Source: Atherix ibis
Taxonomy: Eukaryota > Arthropoda > Insecta > Diptera > Athericidae
Direction of reading: 5' to 3'
Assembly (NCBI GenBank): GCA_958298945.1
Contig: OY282610.1
Location: 65,221,088-65,285,087, forward strand
Length of the DNA stretch: 64,000 nt
Part shown: piece by piece, positions 44,940-56,215 of the stretch
Layout of the letters: the number at the start of each line of letters is the position of its first letter
Numbering within the stretch: position 1 is the first letter of the stretch
The notes under the pieces: generated by a model
Seen by the model: the letters and a program-made list of their open reading frames with translations, nothing else
What the model was told of the DNA's origin: nothing
Databases searched by the model: none
Made by a program: the position numbers and the translations under genes

Positions 44940-46232
44940 ATACGAGTGTTACAGTTTTATTTGCTCATCTCATTTTAATTGTTTCTTCTACGTTAATCTT
45001 TTACCTAAGATTTGATTATGAAATACAATAAATTATATTAATATGTGAAATTTCCCATAAATATTTTTTTCTTTTTGTTATATTTAAAATATATTTTATG
45101 TTGAATTTAAGAAATTCTAATCTGACCTTAGTTTAAAGCTATCTGATATTTTCTCTCTAATAAGATAATCATTATTTTTCCATTATCCTTTAATCTCACT
45201 ATTAACAATAAGACTTTTATCTATACTCGCTCTAAAAAAAAGTTCTCATGGATTATTTTTCATTGCTATCTTTTCTTAACATGAAATCGTCGGTTGGTCT
45301 TATTTAAGATGCGCATAATTTACTAAAACGTACGTTGATCTCATCTTTTAGTTGTTGTATCAAGTAATTTAGAGTTTTTTTTTCCCATTTACCTTTATAT
45401 ATTTTTAAGATTGTTGCTAAAAGCATAACAAAATTATAGTCTGATAAATAGCAATTACTGTTGTATGTGATTAGTGATGAGAATTATAGTGGGTAGAGTG
45501 GTAAGACTAATGAATTCATGAATAATTAGCTGACACTATTTGTCATCATGGATTACTGATTATTTTGCATATTTTTTTAATTTATATTGTTTTTGTCGAA
45601 TAAATACTAAAAATATTTTTCTTCATATTTGAAAAATATAGTAGCAATATACAGCTGGTTTTTGCTGAAGATTTTCAATATGTTTTTAAATTTCTACAGA
45701 ATTTCTCTAATAAAATTGTTATAATATTTTTACATATATTGAATTCTTAGGGTATTTTAGTGTAAATTCTATTTTAATTTAAAGTCTTTCATAAGATAGA
45801 AAGCAAAATTTGTCTATAAAACAGTATTACAAAATATGGAAATCCAATTTTTTGAGTCTCAGGTGTAGAGGTTTAATATCGATTGAGTGATTGTAAAATA
45901 AACACCGGTTGAAAATTTCTATTTATCTGAAAAATTTTTATATGTTAATTAAAAATTAAATAAAACAAATGTATAAAGTAATATTAAAGAGGCTTAATGT
46001 AATATCATGTATAAAATTTAATAAGATTGTAATTAAATAATTGAACAATAACGTATATAAAAATAATGAGTTTTAAAAAGTTCTGTCGATCAATTTCAGT
46101 TCAGATTCATGAAGCATAAATAAAAGTTATATTTTGGAAAGTTACCTTTGATTATTTCTCTTATTCTCATTAATTTAGTACTACTCTACTTTGGGCAAAC
46201 TGAGATATTACGCCAAAATATGGAAAGAAAAC
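44940..46232. other. AT-rich non-coding sequence
   Basis: No coding frames or element ends recognised in this 1.3 kb. Confidence 0.55.
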
Positions 46233-46234
46233 GA

Positions 46235-46985
46235 TCATAAGTGATCACTAGGGGGGGTGTCCTCTTCCACTATGGTACCGCTCGACCGCACACATCTTTC
46301 ATTACTCACCAAAAATTTAAAGAGCTTGTCTTGGGGAAGTTTCCAAGCCTCCATCGTACAGTCCAGACATTGCACTCTCGGACTATATAATTTGTTGTTA
46401 TTGTTTATAAGGTCCCTTACAAATGTGCCAGGAGGCACTTCATAAGGCCATTTGGCGACTTCGTAGTATGTGTGGGAAATCATCTGAGAGAGACTGGTCT
46501 GTGCTTAGTAGTATAGAATATTAAGAATTTTGTTATATTTTGTGGATCAGATTAGTATGTTGTAGAATTTTAAATAGGGGAGTAGGAAATGGAGTTGTTG
46601 GGTTCAGACTGCAATTTTTTTACCTGCAAACATGAAAGCAAGGTGGGCTCGATGTACAGATGACCACACCGTTTATGCTGCTCCAAGTGTTGATGTTACG
46701 GATGGCGTTATTAGTTTAATGTTGAAGATCAGCACCAGATACAAATATAAAGATATTGTCAGCATATATATAATAGTTAAAGGATGATAGATGGTGGGAA
46801 AGGGAGTGAAAATATATATTGAATAGGATCGTTGATAAAAAGGATCCTTGTGGGATGCCGTTTCTCATTTCGCATTTTGACGCAAAATTACCGTTGCCGC
46901 ATACCGTGAAGGTTCTATCAGTTAGGTAGGAACGTAGAAGTGCCAATATTACAGAGTCTACAATATTATCGTATCTCTAATTATA
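46235..46985 (-). mobile_element. Non-LTR element B, copy 2, internally deleted
   Basis: The minus strand carries an RT piece (46716-46946: LLRSYLTDRTFTVCGNGNF, MRNGIPQGSFLSTILFNIYF, YADNIFIF). It is followed, after a loss of the RT thumb and the whole RNase H, by the 3' untranslated part. This includes the CATTTGGCGAC motif (complement of GTCGCCAAATG) at 46449-46459 and the AACAATAACAACAAATT tail near 46390-46410. A short trailing stretch to 46235 may be flanking DNA. The catalytic box is YADN, as in copy 1, so this may be a shared change of the lineage in this genome. The right edge abuts M4c. Confidence 0.75.
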
Positions 46986-46997
46986 AGATTCTATCTT

Positions 46998-48150
46998 ATC
47001 TTTTTTTGTAAGTAGCATTATCGACAGGAAAGCTGTCAAAATTTCAGCTCTATCCACAGCGTAGGTCAATTTCTATCGCCGATTAAAGCTAACGACATTT
47101 ATTTGTGCATAACAATGGAAAAAAGCGAGTTTAGGGCTGTCATCAAACATCTCCATTTGAAAGGCTTAAGCCCGAAAGAAATCAAAGCCGAGTTGGATGT
47201 AGTTCATGGCACATCTGCACCTGTGTTTGGGACGGTTTACAATTGGGTGAATGAATTTAAACGTGGCCGTTCATCCACAAAAGATGAACATCGTTCAAGA
47301 CGCCCAGTTGAGGTGTGTACTCCTGAAATCATCGACAAAATCCACGATCTGATTTTGAACGATCGGCGAATTAAAAAGCGCGAATTAGTTGAGGCCACGG
47401 GCATATTACAAGGTACAGTCGCTTCAATTTTGCATGAAAAATTGTCTGTGAAAAAAATGTCGGCAAGATCTGCTCTCAGAGGAGAATAACCGCAATCGTG
47501 TACTGGACTCTGAGGCTTTGTTGGCACTCTTTCATCGCAATCCTGCCGAATTCCTTCGTTGATATGTTACTGTGAACGAAACATGGTTACACTACTACAC
47601 TCCACAAACGAAGAGACAGTCATCACAGTGGATTTTCAAGGGTGAACGGGCTCCGAAGAAGGCAGAAACTGTGTCATCGGCCGGCAAGGTGATGGCCACG
47701 GTCTCTTGGGATTTGCAGGGAATCATTTTTATCGACTACTTGGAAAAAGGAAAAACAATAACAGGAGCGTATTACGCGTCGTTATTGGAACGGTTGAGCG
47801 AGGAAATCAAAGAGAAACGCCCCCATCTGAAGAAGAAAAAAATCCTCTTGCATCAGGCCAATGCGCGTGTGCACACCTGCGCTGTTTCCATGGCCAAAAT
47901 TGTGGAATTGAGAATGGAATTGATGCAGCATCCCGCTTATTCACCAGATTTGGCCCCGAGTGACTATTTTCTTTTCCCCAATCTGAAGGAATGGCTTGGC
48001 GGCCGACGGTTCACTTCCAACGAGGACGTCATTGCTCAAACGGGTGAGTATTTTGCAGAACTTCCGAAATCCTATTTTTTGGACGGAATAAAAAATTTTG
48101 AAAAACGGTTGGAAAAGTGTATAGAGCTTAAACAGTTTTTTTCCATCTTT
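46998..48150 (+). mobile_element. M4 mariner, copy c, both inverted repeats lost
   Basis: Similarity begins at TTTTTTTGTAAGTAGCATTA near 46998, inside the 5' leader, and ends at CCATCTTTTTCTAAG near 48150. There the next bases are M6 sequence instead of the expected GACTTATTG. Truncated at both ends by joining to B copy 2 on the left and M6c on the right. Confidence 0.9.
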
Positions 48151-48156
48151 TTCTAA
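47115..48156 (+). pseudogene. M4c mariner transposase, broken
   Basis: ATG at 47115 (MEKSEFRAVIKHL). The DNA-binding half is open for about 120 codons (IKAELDVVHG, ELVEATGILQGTVASIL) up to KKMSARS, where loss of the WVPRL segment shifts the frame near 47470. After a TGA in RRYVT (near 47561) the frame is open to 48156: VNETWLHYY (first catalytic Asp replaced by Asn), LLHQANARVHT (second Asp replaced by Ala), LAPSDYFLF. The original C terminus GDYVEK is deleted and the frame ends in sequence at the fusion. Two of three catalytic Asp are lost. Confidence 0.9.
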
Positions 48157-49326
48157 GAAAGCAAAAACAAATTTATTCAAAGTACTTGCCCTCGCTAGCT
48201 ACACATTTTTCCCATCTCTCGAGCAAACCACTTATCCTTCTGTTTCGAGGCAAACCACTTATCAAGCCTTTTTGGTAAGAATCGAAGTGATGCTCAACGA
48301 GCGCGTGGCCCATCGACGAAAACAGGTGGTAGTTGAAAGGGGCCAGGTCTGGTGAATAAGCGGGGTGGGGTAGCACCTCCCAGTTGAGTGTCTCCAAGTA
48401 GTTTCGGACTAATTTTGACGTGTGCGATGCTGCGTTCTCGTGGAGGAAAATCAGCTTGTCATGTCTTTGTTGATAATCCGTCCTTTTTTCACGCAGAGCA
48501 CGGTGCAATTTGATTAGTTATTGTAGATAGCGGTAGGCATTGATAGTTTCACCAGGTTTCAACATCCCATAGTAGACGATACCCTGCTGATCCCACCAAA
48601 CGCATAGCATCGTATTCCGTCCGAAGCGATTTGATCTTGTGGAAGATGTTGATGGTTGGCCGGGATCAACACACGATTTCTTGCGTTTAGGATTCTCGAA
48701 ATATATCCAGTTTTCAACACCTATCACAATCCGATGCAGAAACAATTTTCTTTTTTTTGTCTGGCAAGCAAGACTTCGCATGTGTTTTGGTGTCGCTCTA
48801 TCTGCCTATCATCCAATCTTTTCAATCTGCACCATGGCATGCAAATGCATGGAAATGGCTGTTTGAGTAACACTCAATTGCTCCGCGAGCATTTTTTTGT
48901 GATTGAGTACCGTATTTGTCAAAAAAAAATTGATGGTCCTCAACCTTCCTAAGCCGATTTTCACACTCCCTGTCCCACAAGTCAAAATTGCCGTCTATGA
49001 ACTGACGAAACTAATCTCGGCACGTTGTTTCCGATAAAGTACTATCACCATAGGCTTCCATAAGAATTCGATGCGATTCAGCAGCCGATTTCTTCAAATT
49101 GAAGCAGAAAAGCAGAACTTCCCGCATAAGCTTTTTTTTTGGCACAAATCTAGACATGATTAGCAAAAGAAAAATATATGGTGTTGTACGAAATTGCTTA
49201 CAATATGTACTGATTAATGTTGATAGATGTGAGACCCATACAAAACGTATGGCGTGTTCATGGTAGCTTAATACGCTCACTCACGCCACCTATGACCAAA
49301 CAGCGGATTTAAGCTTATACACATTG
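48151..49326 (-). mobile_element. M6 mariner (Mos1-type), copy c, fused to M4c
   Basis: The right end ATTTAAGCTTATACACATTG is present with TA after it. The left inverted repeat is missing: M6 sequence starts at AAAGCAAAAACAAATTTATT directly after M4c. The transposase starts at an ATG at 49157 (MSRFVPKKKLMREVLLFCFN), open through ESHRILMEAYGDST, then broken. GVENWIYFENPKRKKSCVDP (48680-48740; GDEKW changed, first catalytic Asp lost) and CVWWDQQGIVYYGMLKPGE follow. After another shift FLHENAASHTS (second Asp replaced by Glu) and YSPDLAPFNYHLF (third Asp replaced by Asn) lead to the end SEGKYFE. Confidence 0.9.
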
Positions 49327-49328
49327 TA

Positions 49329-51055
49329 AACTTTTTTTTATTGTCAAAAAAAAGTATTTATGGAAAATTATGCTCTTTAATTTTCAAAAGAACTATCCAT
49401 AAGAATAAATATTACATATTACAATATACTAAAAATAAACTACAAAATATTTCTCATAATATTTTGTTATCATAGCTGTTATTTTTATAAAAAGTCATGA
49501 AAAATCTAAAATAAAATCAAAATAAAGATAAATCAGAAAAAGCGGATCAATAACACTTAAACTAATATTATTTCAACAAACTCCATTCATTTCTTTACTC
49601 AAGCTTACATTTACTCATTCATTCAGAAATTCTTTCATTCATTAAGATTCTTATTCCCCCATTTGTTAATTTATTTACATGAAACTGTTGCGCTTTCAGC
49701 ATTCATAGTAGCCTTTGTCGGAATTCCATCGTTACACTTACTAGTAATACTATTAGATTATCTTTAAGATTTTAGGCGAGTGTACAATGTTAAATATAGT
49801 TCAGATTGTAGGATACTGTGAAATAATCAAATCTAGTCTAATAAATTAGATTGAGAGTATTTCGGCATGTTTAATGCCCGTCCTTGCTTTGATCACAAAT
49901 CAATGCTTTCTGTTTTGGTAGTAACAATAAAAACTCGAAAAAGAACTCGAGTCCTTAAGAATTTATGATAATTTCTCTTTGTTTATTCGTTTGTTAGTTT
50001 TTTATTTCGTTAAAATTGTTGCGTGTCATTCGAGTATCATTTCGAAAGAATAGATTTATTTGATAGTTTCTTGAAAGACAAAATTTTTATAAAACTAATC
50101 TAATGATGAAAGAAAATATACTAGTAAATTGGTTTGCATTTTATGAAAATTAATATTTGACAATACGGTAGCATTTTTAACATCCATTGTACTAAAAATA
50201 AAACTTTTAAAAAATTTACTATTTTAACATACACGTACGTAAGGGTCTATTACTTGTAAATGTAATATTTATCCCAGATTTTTACAAACAGCTTTAATAC
50301 TACTAAGCAAATAAACTTTAATAATATTCATTATGTGGTTTTAAAATATTAACTTTATTTAAAAGCTATGGACTTTAGACTTTGTTCTACATTTACCCTT
50401 TAAGACTCAATATTAGTGAAAATTTTTCATTCAAAAACCGGACAACTCTACAACTAGAGCACTCAAAATACTAAACCAATTTTAATCCTATTATAATTAT
50501 ACATTATTAAGTAAATAATAATTTTTGAATTTCATAATACTACTCGTACAAACCAGACAACCAGCAAAATAAAACCATTTAGAATTGAGCTATATTTTAA
50601 GTTTGACTATGTACTCGACCGAACTGGATTTAAGTGTTTCGTAAAAGCGCATCGCACTACTCCAAATACATATTTATTTGTTTGCTATTATATATGAAAA
50701 TAAGGGTAATTAACGAAATTTATTAATATTTCCTACTTAAAAATGAAACACAAAAGCCTATTATCTGCTTAAGTAAACACAGACTTACTGAATTATGCAT
50801 ATATAAGCAATTTAGAAAATAATTGAAGTGTATTTATTTAATAATAAAAAAATTAAAATTATTAACAAAAATAGTATGATTTATCTAAAAATTCAGGGCA
50901 GGATTCCATCCATTCGTAATGCATTGATTTTCTTTTCGTTCTTAAATTTGTATGAAAATCTAAATCTCGTAATATCCAAAATACACATTATATTTTTCTT
51001 ATTTTTCCTAGCTGATTTGAATTTTTAATAAAAGTTTTATTAGTCCTTAGCATAA
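49329..51055. other. AT-rich non-coding sequence
   Basis: 1.7 kb without recognised features. The 66-codon frame at 50828-51028 is Ile/Phe/Lys-rich noise as far as I can tell. Confidence 0.55.
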
Positions 51056-51059
51056 TGTT

Positions 51060-51560
51060 GCTTATTTGTTTGTATATAAGATGGCCAGGACATCAGCAAG
51101 GGCCACGTTGCAGCATCATAACCATGAGTCCATTTGGCGACCCGTAAATGCATCACAACCATGAGTCCATTTGGCGACCCTTTGGTTAGTTGGGTAGATC
51201 GGTAACATTTTGTAGAGCATGTTAGTTTGTCTTAGGGAATAAAAAAATTGGAAAAAATTGACAAATCTAGAAGCTCCAACCAGAAGGCAACCTCATTAGA
51301 AAAGAAATGTTGGATAATTGATTATCACATAAAAGGCGGATGAGAAGAATGTGGTTTCTGAAAAGACAAAATAATGTGTGGGAGTAGAATGGTCTTATAC
51401 AAATTCTGAGCTGCTTCTATCTTCAAAATTTTGGTAAGATTGCCAAGTAAATTGGTTGGGCCAATGGTTCACCAATGCGCCGAAAGTAACCTTTTGTGTA
51501 TCTGATGGGTTTCAGAAGCCACATCAGCATAATATTCCTTTCCGAACAAATTAGAAAAAG
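51060..51560 (-). mobile_element. 3'-end fragment of non-LTR element B (copy 5)
   Basis: The CTTATATACAAACAAATAAG-type tail (complement of 51061-51080) and the GTCGCCAAATGG motif on the minus strand are shared with other B copies. The motif is present twice because of a local duplication (51113-51180). The stretch to about 51560 fits the poorly conserved C-terminal and 3' untranslated region; I cannot follow a protein through it. The upstream edge is approximate. Confidence 0.45.
51113..51180. repeat. Direct duplication, 31-bp unit, period 37
   Basis: GCATCATAACCATGAGTCCA and the following CATTTGGCGACCC-type bases at 51113-51143 recur at 51150-51180 with one difference (T to C). It duplicates the conserved 3' motif of element B. 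Confidence 0.8.
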
Positions 51561-51724
51561 TATTTCTATTTAGCGGCACTCAATTTGTACGTTTGAGTTA
51601 AGTTCATAGTCGTATTCCGTTCAAATTTAGGTTGTCAAATACCGCGTATGACGTTAGTTAACGCCAAATGAACTGAATTATCATTGCACTGAAAATTTTA
51701 TTATACAAGTTATCAAAGATTACA

Positions 51725-51826
51725 TCCGCTGTTTGGTCATAGATGGCGTGAGTGAGCGTATTAAGCTACCATTAGCACGCCATACTTTTTTTTATGAGTT
51801 TGACATCTGTCAACATTAAAACAGCT
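51725..51826 (+). mobile_element. M6 mariner 5'-end fragment
   Basis: ATCCGCTGTTTGGTCATAGA begins within the M6 inverted repeat and runs through the 5' leader (GACATCTGTCAACATTAA). It is then replaced at about 51827 by M1 sequence. The outer part of the inverted repeat (CCAGGTGTATAAGCTTAA) is missing. Confidence 0.8.
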
Positions 51827-52911
51827 CGTCTTTAATTTTTTGCCCATTCCAAAAAATGGATCAAAGAATCTGTATCAAATTTTGTGTGAAAAACAAAATT
51901 AATTGCGCGGACGCATTCCCAATGTTGACTATGGTATATGGTGAAGCTACCTTGGACCGAAGTAACGTTTATCGGTGGTACAAAATGTTCTCAGATGGCC
52001 GAGAAGATGTGAACGACGAAAAGCGTGCCGGACGCCCGAGCACGTCAACAACAGACGAATATATTGATGAAGTGAAGAAAAACGTATTGGCCAATCGTCG
52101 AATCACCATTAGAGAAGTTGGTGAGGACTTTAACATATCCATTGGCTCGTGCCATTAGATTTTTACCAATGATTTGCGTGAGACGAGTCGCCGCCAAATT
52201 CGTATCAAAATTGCTGAATTTCGACCAAAAACAGCATCGCATTAACGTTGTTAAGGAGCTGTTGGACTCTGTCCGCGACCACCCAAATTCGCTCCAGAAG
52301 GTTATAACTGTTGACGAATCATGGGTTTATCGTTATGACATGGAAACCAAAACACAATCTTCCCAATGGAAGATGCCGCAAGAGCCAAGACCGAAAGTGA
52401 AGGTTTTGCTTACTGTTTTCTTCGATTGCAGGGTTGGGTGCTTCATTAGTTCTTGCCACAGGGTAGAATAGTCAATAAGGAATATTACCTGCAAGTTATG
52501 CGCAAGTTGCGCCAAGCAATTCGCCAGAAACGTCCGGATTTGTGGACCATGATCACTCCCCTGCTCACGCATCGTTGCTTGTGCGCGAAATTTTGGCCAA
52601 AAACAACATACTAATAATGCCGCAGCTACCGTATTCCCCAAATCTGGCTCCCTGTGACTTTTTCTTGTTCCTGAAACTGAAGAGCCCCATGGAAGGACGA
52701 TGCTACGCTACGATTGATGAGATAAAATGGCATCGAAGGAGGAGCTGAACAAGATCACAAAAAATGATTTTCGAGAATTGGAGAAAATGTTGGCACAAGT
52801 GTATAATATCTGGTGGGGATTACTTTAAAGGGGACAAAATAGATATTCATTAATAAATAATTAGTTTTTGGAAAAACACAAAATTCGCGATAATTTTATG
52901 AACAAACGTCG
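51827..52911 (+). mobile_element. M1 mariner, copy c, most complete of its family
   Basis: Lacks the left inverted repeat (replaced by an M6 5' end) but has the right one (TTCGCGATAATTTTATGAAC, then AAACGTCG) followed by TA. The transposase starts at ATG 51856 (MDQRICIKFCVKNKINCADA) and is open through both helix-turn-helices (GEATLDRSNVYRWYKMFSDG, RRITIREVGEDFNISIGSCH) to 52158. A frameshift follows. Then KLLNFDQKQHRINVVKELLD, VITVDESWVYRYD (first catalytic Asp) and VKVLLTVFFDCR are read. After shifts come LPQGRIVNKEYYLQVMRKLR, a deletion at the second Asp box (DHDHSPAHAS), and PYSPNLAPCDFFLF (third Asp) to about 52740. Inactive. Confidence 0.88.
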
Positions 52912-52913
52912 TA

Positions 52914-53318
52914 TTTTATTCATTTAAGAATGTGAAAAATTCGTTTTTATTTGATATAACAAATTAAATGGCTCATAAATTGGCTAGTGAAGGTACGAGT
53001 AAATGAAGAAAAATCCGACCTAAATATTGCATATATTAAGGACCTTGTACTATTGGGTTCAAAAAATTTAATTTTATCCCCAACTTCCCTTTCTATAAGA
53101 TTTCACCTACGCCTCTAAAGTACACAGCCGCTTGCTATGTTAAATACTTAAAATTTTTAAAACCATATATAAGCTTTTCATGGAGAATAAACGCTGGATG
53201 CTCCTTCTTGTTATGTTTTCAAAGTTCGAAGATTCCTTCTATTATAGAGATACTAAATTCTCCAATTGTTTTGTTTAGCTTGTGCGAACTAATAAATCTA
53301 CCTCTCTTTTCCCAAAAA
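52914..53318. other. Non-coding spacer
   Basis: Nothing recognised. Confidence 0.5.
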
Positions 53319-53319
53319 C

Positions 53320-53800
53320 TATAAATGATCTTTTATTGCATATTGTCTGGATATATGGCTACTTCGGCTCTTCTAGATAAGGCCAACAGATCGTGTCCAT
53401 TTTAAACTACATTTTCGAGTAAATTCGCCTATATCGCCGGATATTACTCGCTCATTGTTGGCTTTTGCAGTGTCAATCAATTGTGTTCATATATGGACAA
53501 CTTCATACTCTACTATGAAAAAAATAATCGAGTGATGTCAAATCGCATGATCTTCGATGCCAATATGACGGGTTCAAGGGTGAAATCAAATATTTTCTAA
53601 TTTATGTCTTAAATACAATAAATCGATGGTTCAGCAACATATATTAGCAATGGTGCCATGCTGTCCAAAATAACATTTCTTTCGGGTATATCTCTTGCAC
53701 TTTTTTATAAAAATTATCATTGATAATTTTTCATTGAAGAAAAATACTTCTCATCACCAAACATTATATTTGAATAAAATATTTTCGAAGTGTTTTGCGA
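53320..53800 (-). pseudogene. Decayed Tc3-like (DDE_3) transposase relic, second copy
   Basis: Leftward and with frame changes: FGDEKYFSSM (the D-E-[AK]-x-F box with the first catalytic Asp, about 53745-53770), GQHGTIAN, then ILASKIMRFDITRLFF (equivalent of PPRSCDLTPLDFF). These are followed by IDTAKANNERVISGDI, KWTRSVGLI and KSRSSHISRQYAIK (equivalent of the R-S-R-G-G-H C terminus). The same kind of protein as the relic at 40855-41215. It lies directly left of M4d. Heavily decayed; no ends found. Confidence 0.55.
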
Positions 53801-53867
53801 ATTAATGACTTGTTTTCGAAATAAATTTTGTTCATACGTGAGTCAATCTCGATAAAATGGCATATTA

Positions 53868-55079
53868 CGAGAGTCGTTCAATAAGTCCTTAGAAAATCCA
53901 AGAAATTGCGGTCGTAGTGTCGGTTTTGTAAGTAGCATTATCAATAGGAAAGCTGTCAAAATTTCAGCTTGATCCATAGCGTAGGTCAATTTCTATCGTC
54001 GATTAAAGTTAACGACATTTATTTGTGCATAACAATGGAAAAAAGCAAGTTTAGGGCTGTCATCAAACATCTCCATTTGAAAGGCTTAAGCCCGAAAGAA
54101 ATCAAAGCCGAGTTGGATGCAGTTCATGTCATATCTGCACCTGTGTTTGCGATGGTTTACAATTGGGTGAATGAATTTAAACGTGGCCGTTCATCCACAA
54201 AAGATGAACATCGTTCAGGACGCCCAGTTGAGGTGTCTACTCCTGAAATCATCGACAAAATCCACGATCTGATTATGAACGATCGGCGAATTAAAGTGCG
54301 CGAATTAGTTGAGGCCACGGGCATATCACAAGGTACAGTCGCTTCAATTATGCATGAAAAATTGTCCGTGAAAAAAATTTCGGCAAGATGGGTGGCGCGT
54401 TTTCTCTCAGAGGAGAATAAGCGCAATCGTGTAGTGGACTCTGAGGCTATGTTGGCACTCTTTCATCGCAATCCTGCCGAATTCCTTCGTCGATATGTCA
54501 CTGTGGACGAAACCTGGATACACTAATACACTCCAGAAACGAAGAGACTGTCATCACAGTGGATTTTAAAGGGTGAACGGGCTCCGAAGAAGGCAAAAAC
54601 TTACTTGGAAAAAGAAAAAACAATAACAGGAGCGTATTACGCGTCGTTATTGCAACGCTTGAGCAAGGAAATCAAAGAGAAATGCCCCCATCTGAAGAAG
54701 AAAAAAATCCTCTTGCATTAGGACAATGCGCGTGTGCACACCTGCGCTATTTCCATGGCCAAAATTGTGGAATTGAGATTGGAAATGTTGCAGCATCCCG
54801 CTTATTCACCAGATTTGGCCCCGAGTGACTATTTTCTTTTCCCCAATCTGAAGAAATAGCTTGGCGGACGACGGTTCACTTCCAACGAGGACGTCATTGC
54901 TCAAACGGATGAGTATTTTGTAGAACTTCCGAAATCCTATTTTTTGGACGGGATAAAAATTTTTGAAAAACTGTTTTAATTGTATAAAGCTAAAAGGACA
55001 TTATGTTGAAAACTAAAAATTTTTTTTAAAAAAAACAGTTTTTTCCATCTTTTTCTAAGGACTTATTGAACGACCCTCG
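53868..55079 (+). mobile_element. M4 mariner, copy d, both ends intact
   Basis: 1,212 bp with CGAGAGTCGTTCAATAAGTC and the inverted GACTTATTGAACGACCCTCG, each with TA outside (53866-53867 and 55080-55081). The internal loss of about 80 bp explains the shorter length compared with M4a. Confidence 0.95.
54035..55016 (+). pseudogene. M4d mariner transposase, stops and a deletion
   Basis: ATG at 54035 (MEKSKFRAVIKHL). The longest intact DNA-binding half of the M4 copies: both helix-turn-helices, the linker (WVARFL) and VDETWIH with the first catalytic Asp, open for more than 160 codons to a TAA at 54525-54527. Around 54600 about 80 bp encoding SAGKVMATVFWDSQGIIFID are lost. Further on a TAG interrupts LLHQDNARVHT (CAG to TAG, 54719-54721), followed by LAPSDYFLF with the third Asp, and another TAG in NLKKW. 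C terminus GHYVEN. Not functional. Confidence 0.92.
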
Positions 55080-55081
55080 TA

Positions 55082-55598
55082 TTAACAAATTTTGATAATT
55101 TGCAGCTTACTGGACAACTAAAGTTATCGAAAATTCTATTACATACATTAAACAATGGCTGCATTAATTTAAATTAATTTTCTAAATTACACGATAAGAA
55201 ATTTTGAAAAACTCGAAAAAAAAATTCTCAAGCATATCTAATATATAAGATATTGAAAGTCGTGTTTTATAAAAAAATTATACTTTAAACTCCTTAAAAC
55301 TGAATTCATTATATTCGAAAATGAAATTCTCTTTATTAGATAAATTTTCAATTTTTTTTTGATAATATGCCATCATAGTTATCTAACGCCAAAACTATAT
55401 AATTATTATTTTAAGAATTCATATTATATCTGTTTGTTGTACCTTCTATAAAAATTAATCTAAATAATATATAATTTTTGTTTTCTTTATAAATAAAATT
55501 TATTTAAAATAGAAAACTAAACTCATTGGATATGGGAATAAGTTCTTGCTTATTCTGGGATTAAAAACAAAGTTTGTTCTTTATTTATATAATAACAT
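55082..55598. other. AT-rich non-coding sequence
   Basis: No recognised features. Confidence 0.5.
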
Positions 55599-55599
55599 T

Positions 55600-56215
55600 A
55601 AAAGTGGTTTTTTTTTTCTTCAAAATAGCATCTATCGAAAGGAACAATTTTCTTCCACATTTCCATTAATAAATGGAGACCTCTACAAGGACGAATTCTT
55701 GTTGTCTTGACTCGATATCCATTCATCAAAACAATTTTCAATACTTTGATGAGAAGTGAACAGCTCTAGCCGGAAAGAGCGGACTATATGGACCGAAAGA
55801 AGGATATCTAAAAAATACGGCGGGTGGGAGATAAATTTCCTATTTCACTTCTTCCAATTATTTCTGTCATGTCTATTATCCCAATCCGGCCAATTTTTCT
55901 TTCAAAGATCGATTCAGTCTTATAAGCTGCAGCCGGTAACGATCACCAGTGATGGTTTCGGACGATTTCAGTTCATTATAAATACCAGCCCTCTAATCCT
56001 ACCAAATACACATGACATTTAAACTATCTACAATATATTGCGTTTTGGCATCAATGGACCTCATGGTTTTTTCCATGCACTTAACTAAATGTCTTTCGAT
56101 AACATTCTCGTTCAATTGATATAGAACCCTTACACAAATACCCGCAAAATACAATTACAAGTGTTTTCTGATGCACCAGTAGCGATTTTAAAATGAAAAA
56201 GGACCTATTCCCACA
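55600..56215 (-). pseudogene. Old mariner relic (mauritiana-like transposase C-terminal half)
   Basis: Read leftward with frame changes: VMCIW, then GIYNELKSSETITGDRYRLQ and LIRLNRSLKEKL (about 55880-56020). These equal the WWDQ-x-G-V-x-Y-Y-E-L-L-K-P and L-x-R-L-x-x-A-L-x-x-K stretch of Mos1-type transposases. The end, WKCGRKLFLSIDAI at 55630-55670, matches the E-R-W-x-K-V-x-x-S-D-G-x-Y-F terminus. The second Asp box and the P-Y-S-P-D region are too decayed to follow. It differs clearly from M6, so it is a separate and older family. No inverted repeats found. Confidence 0.55.
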
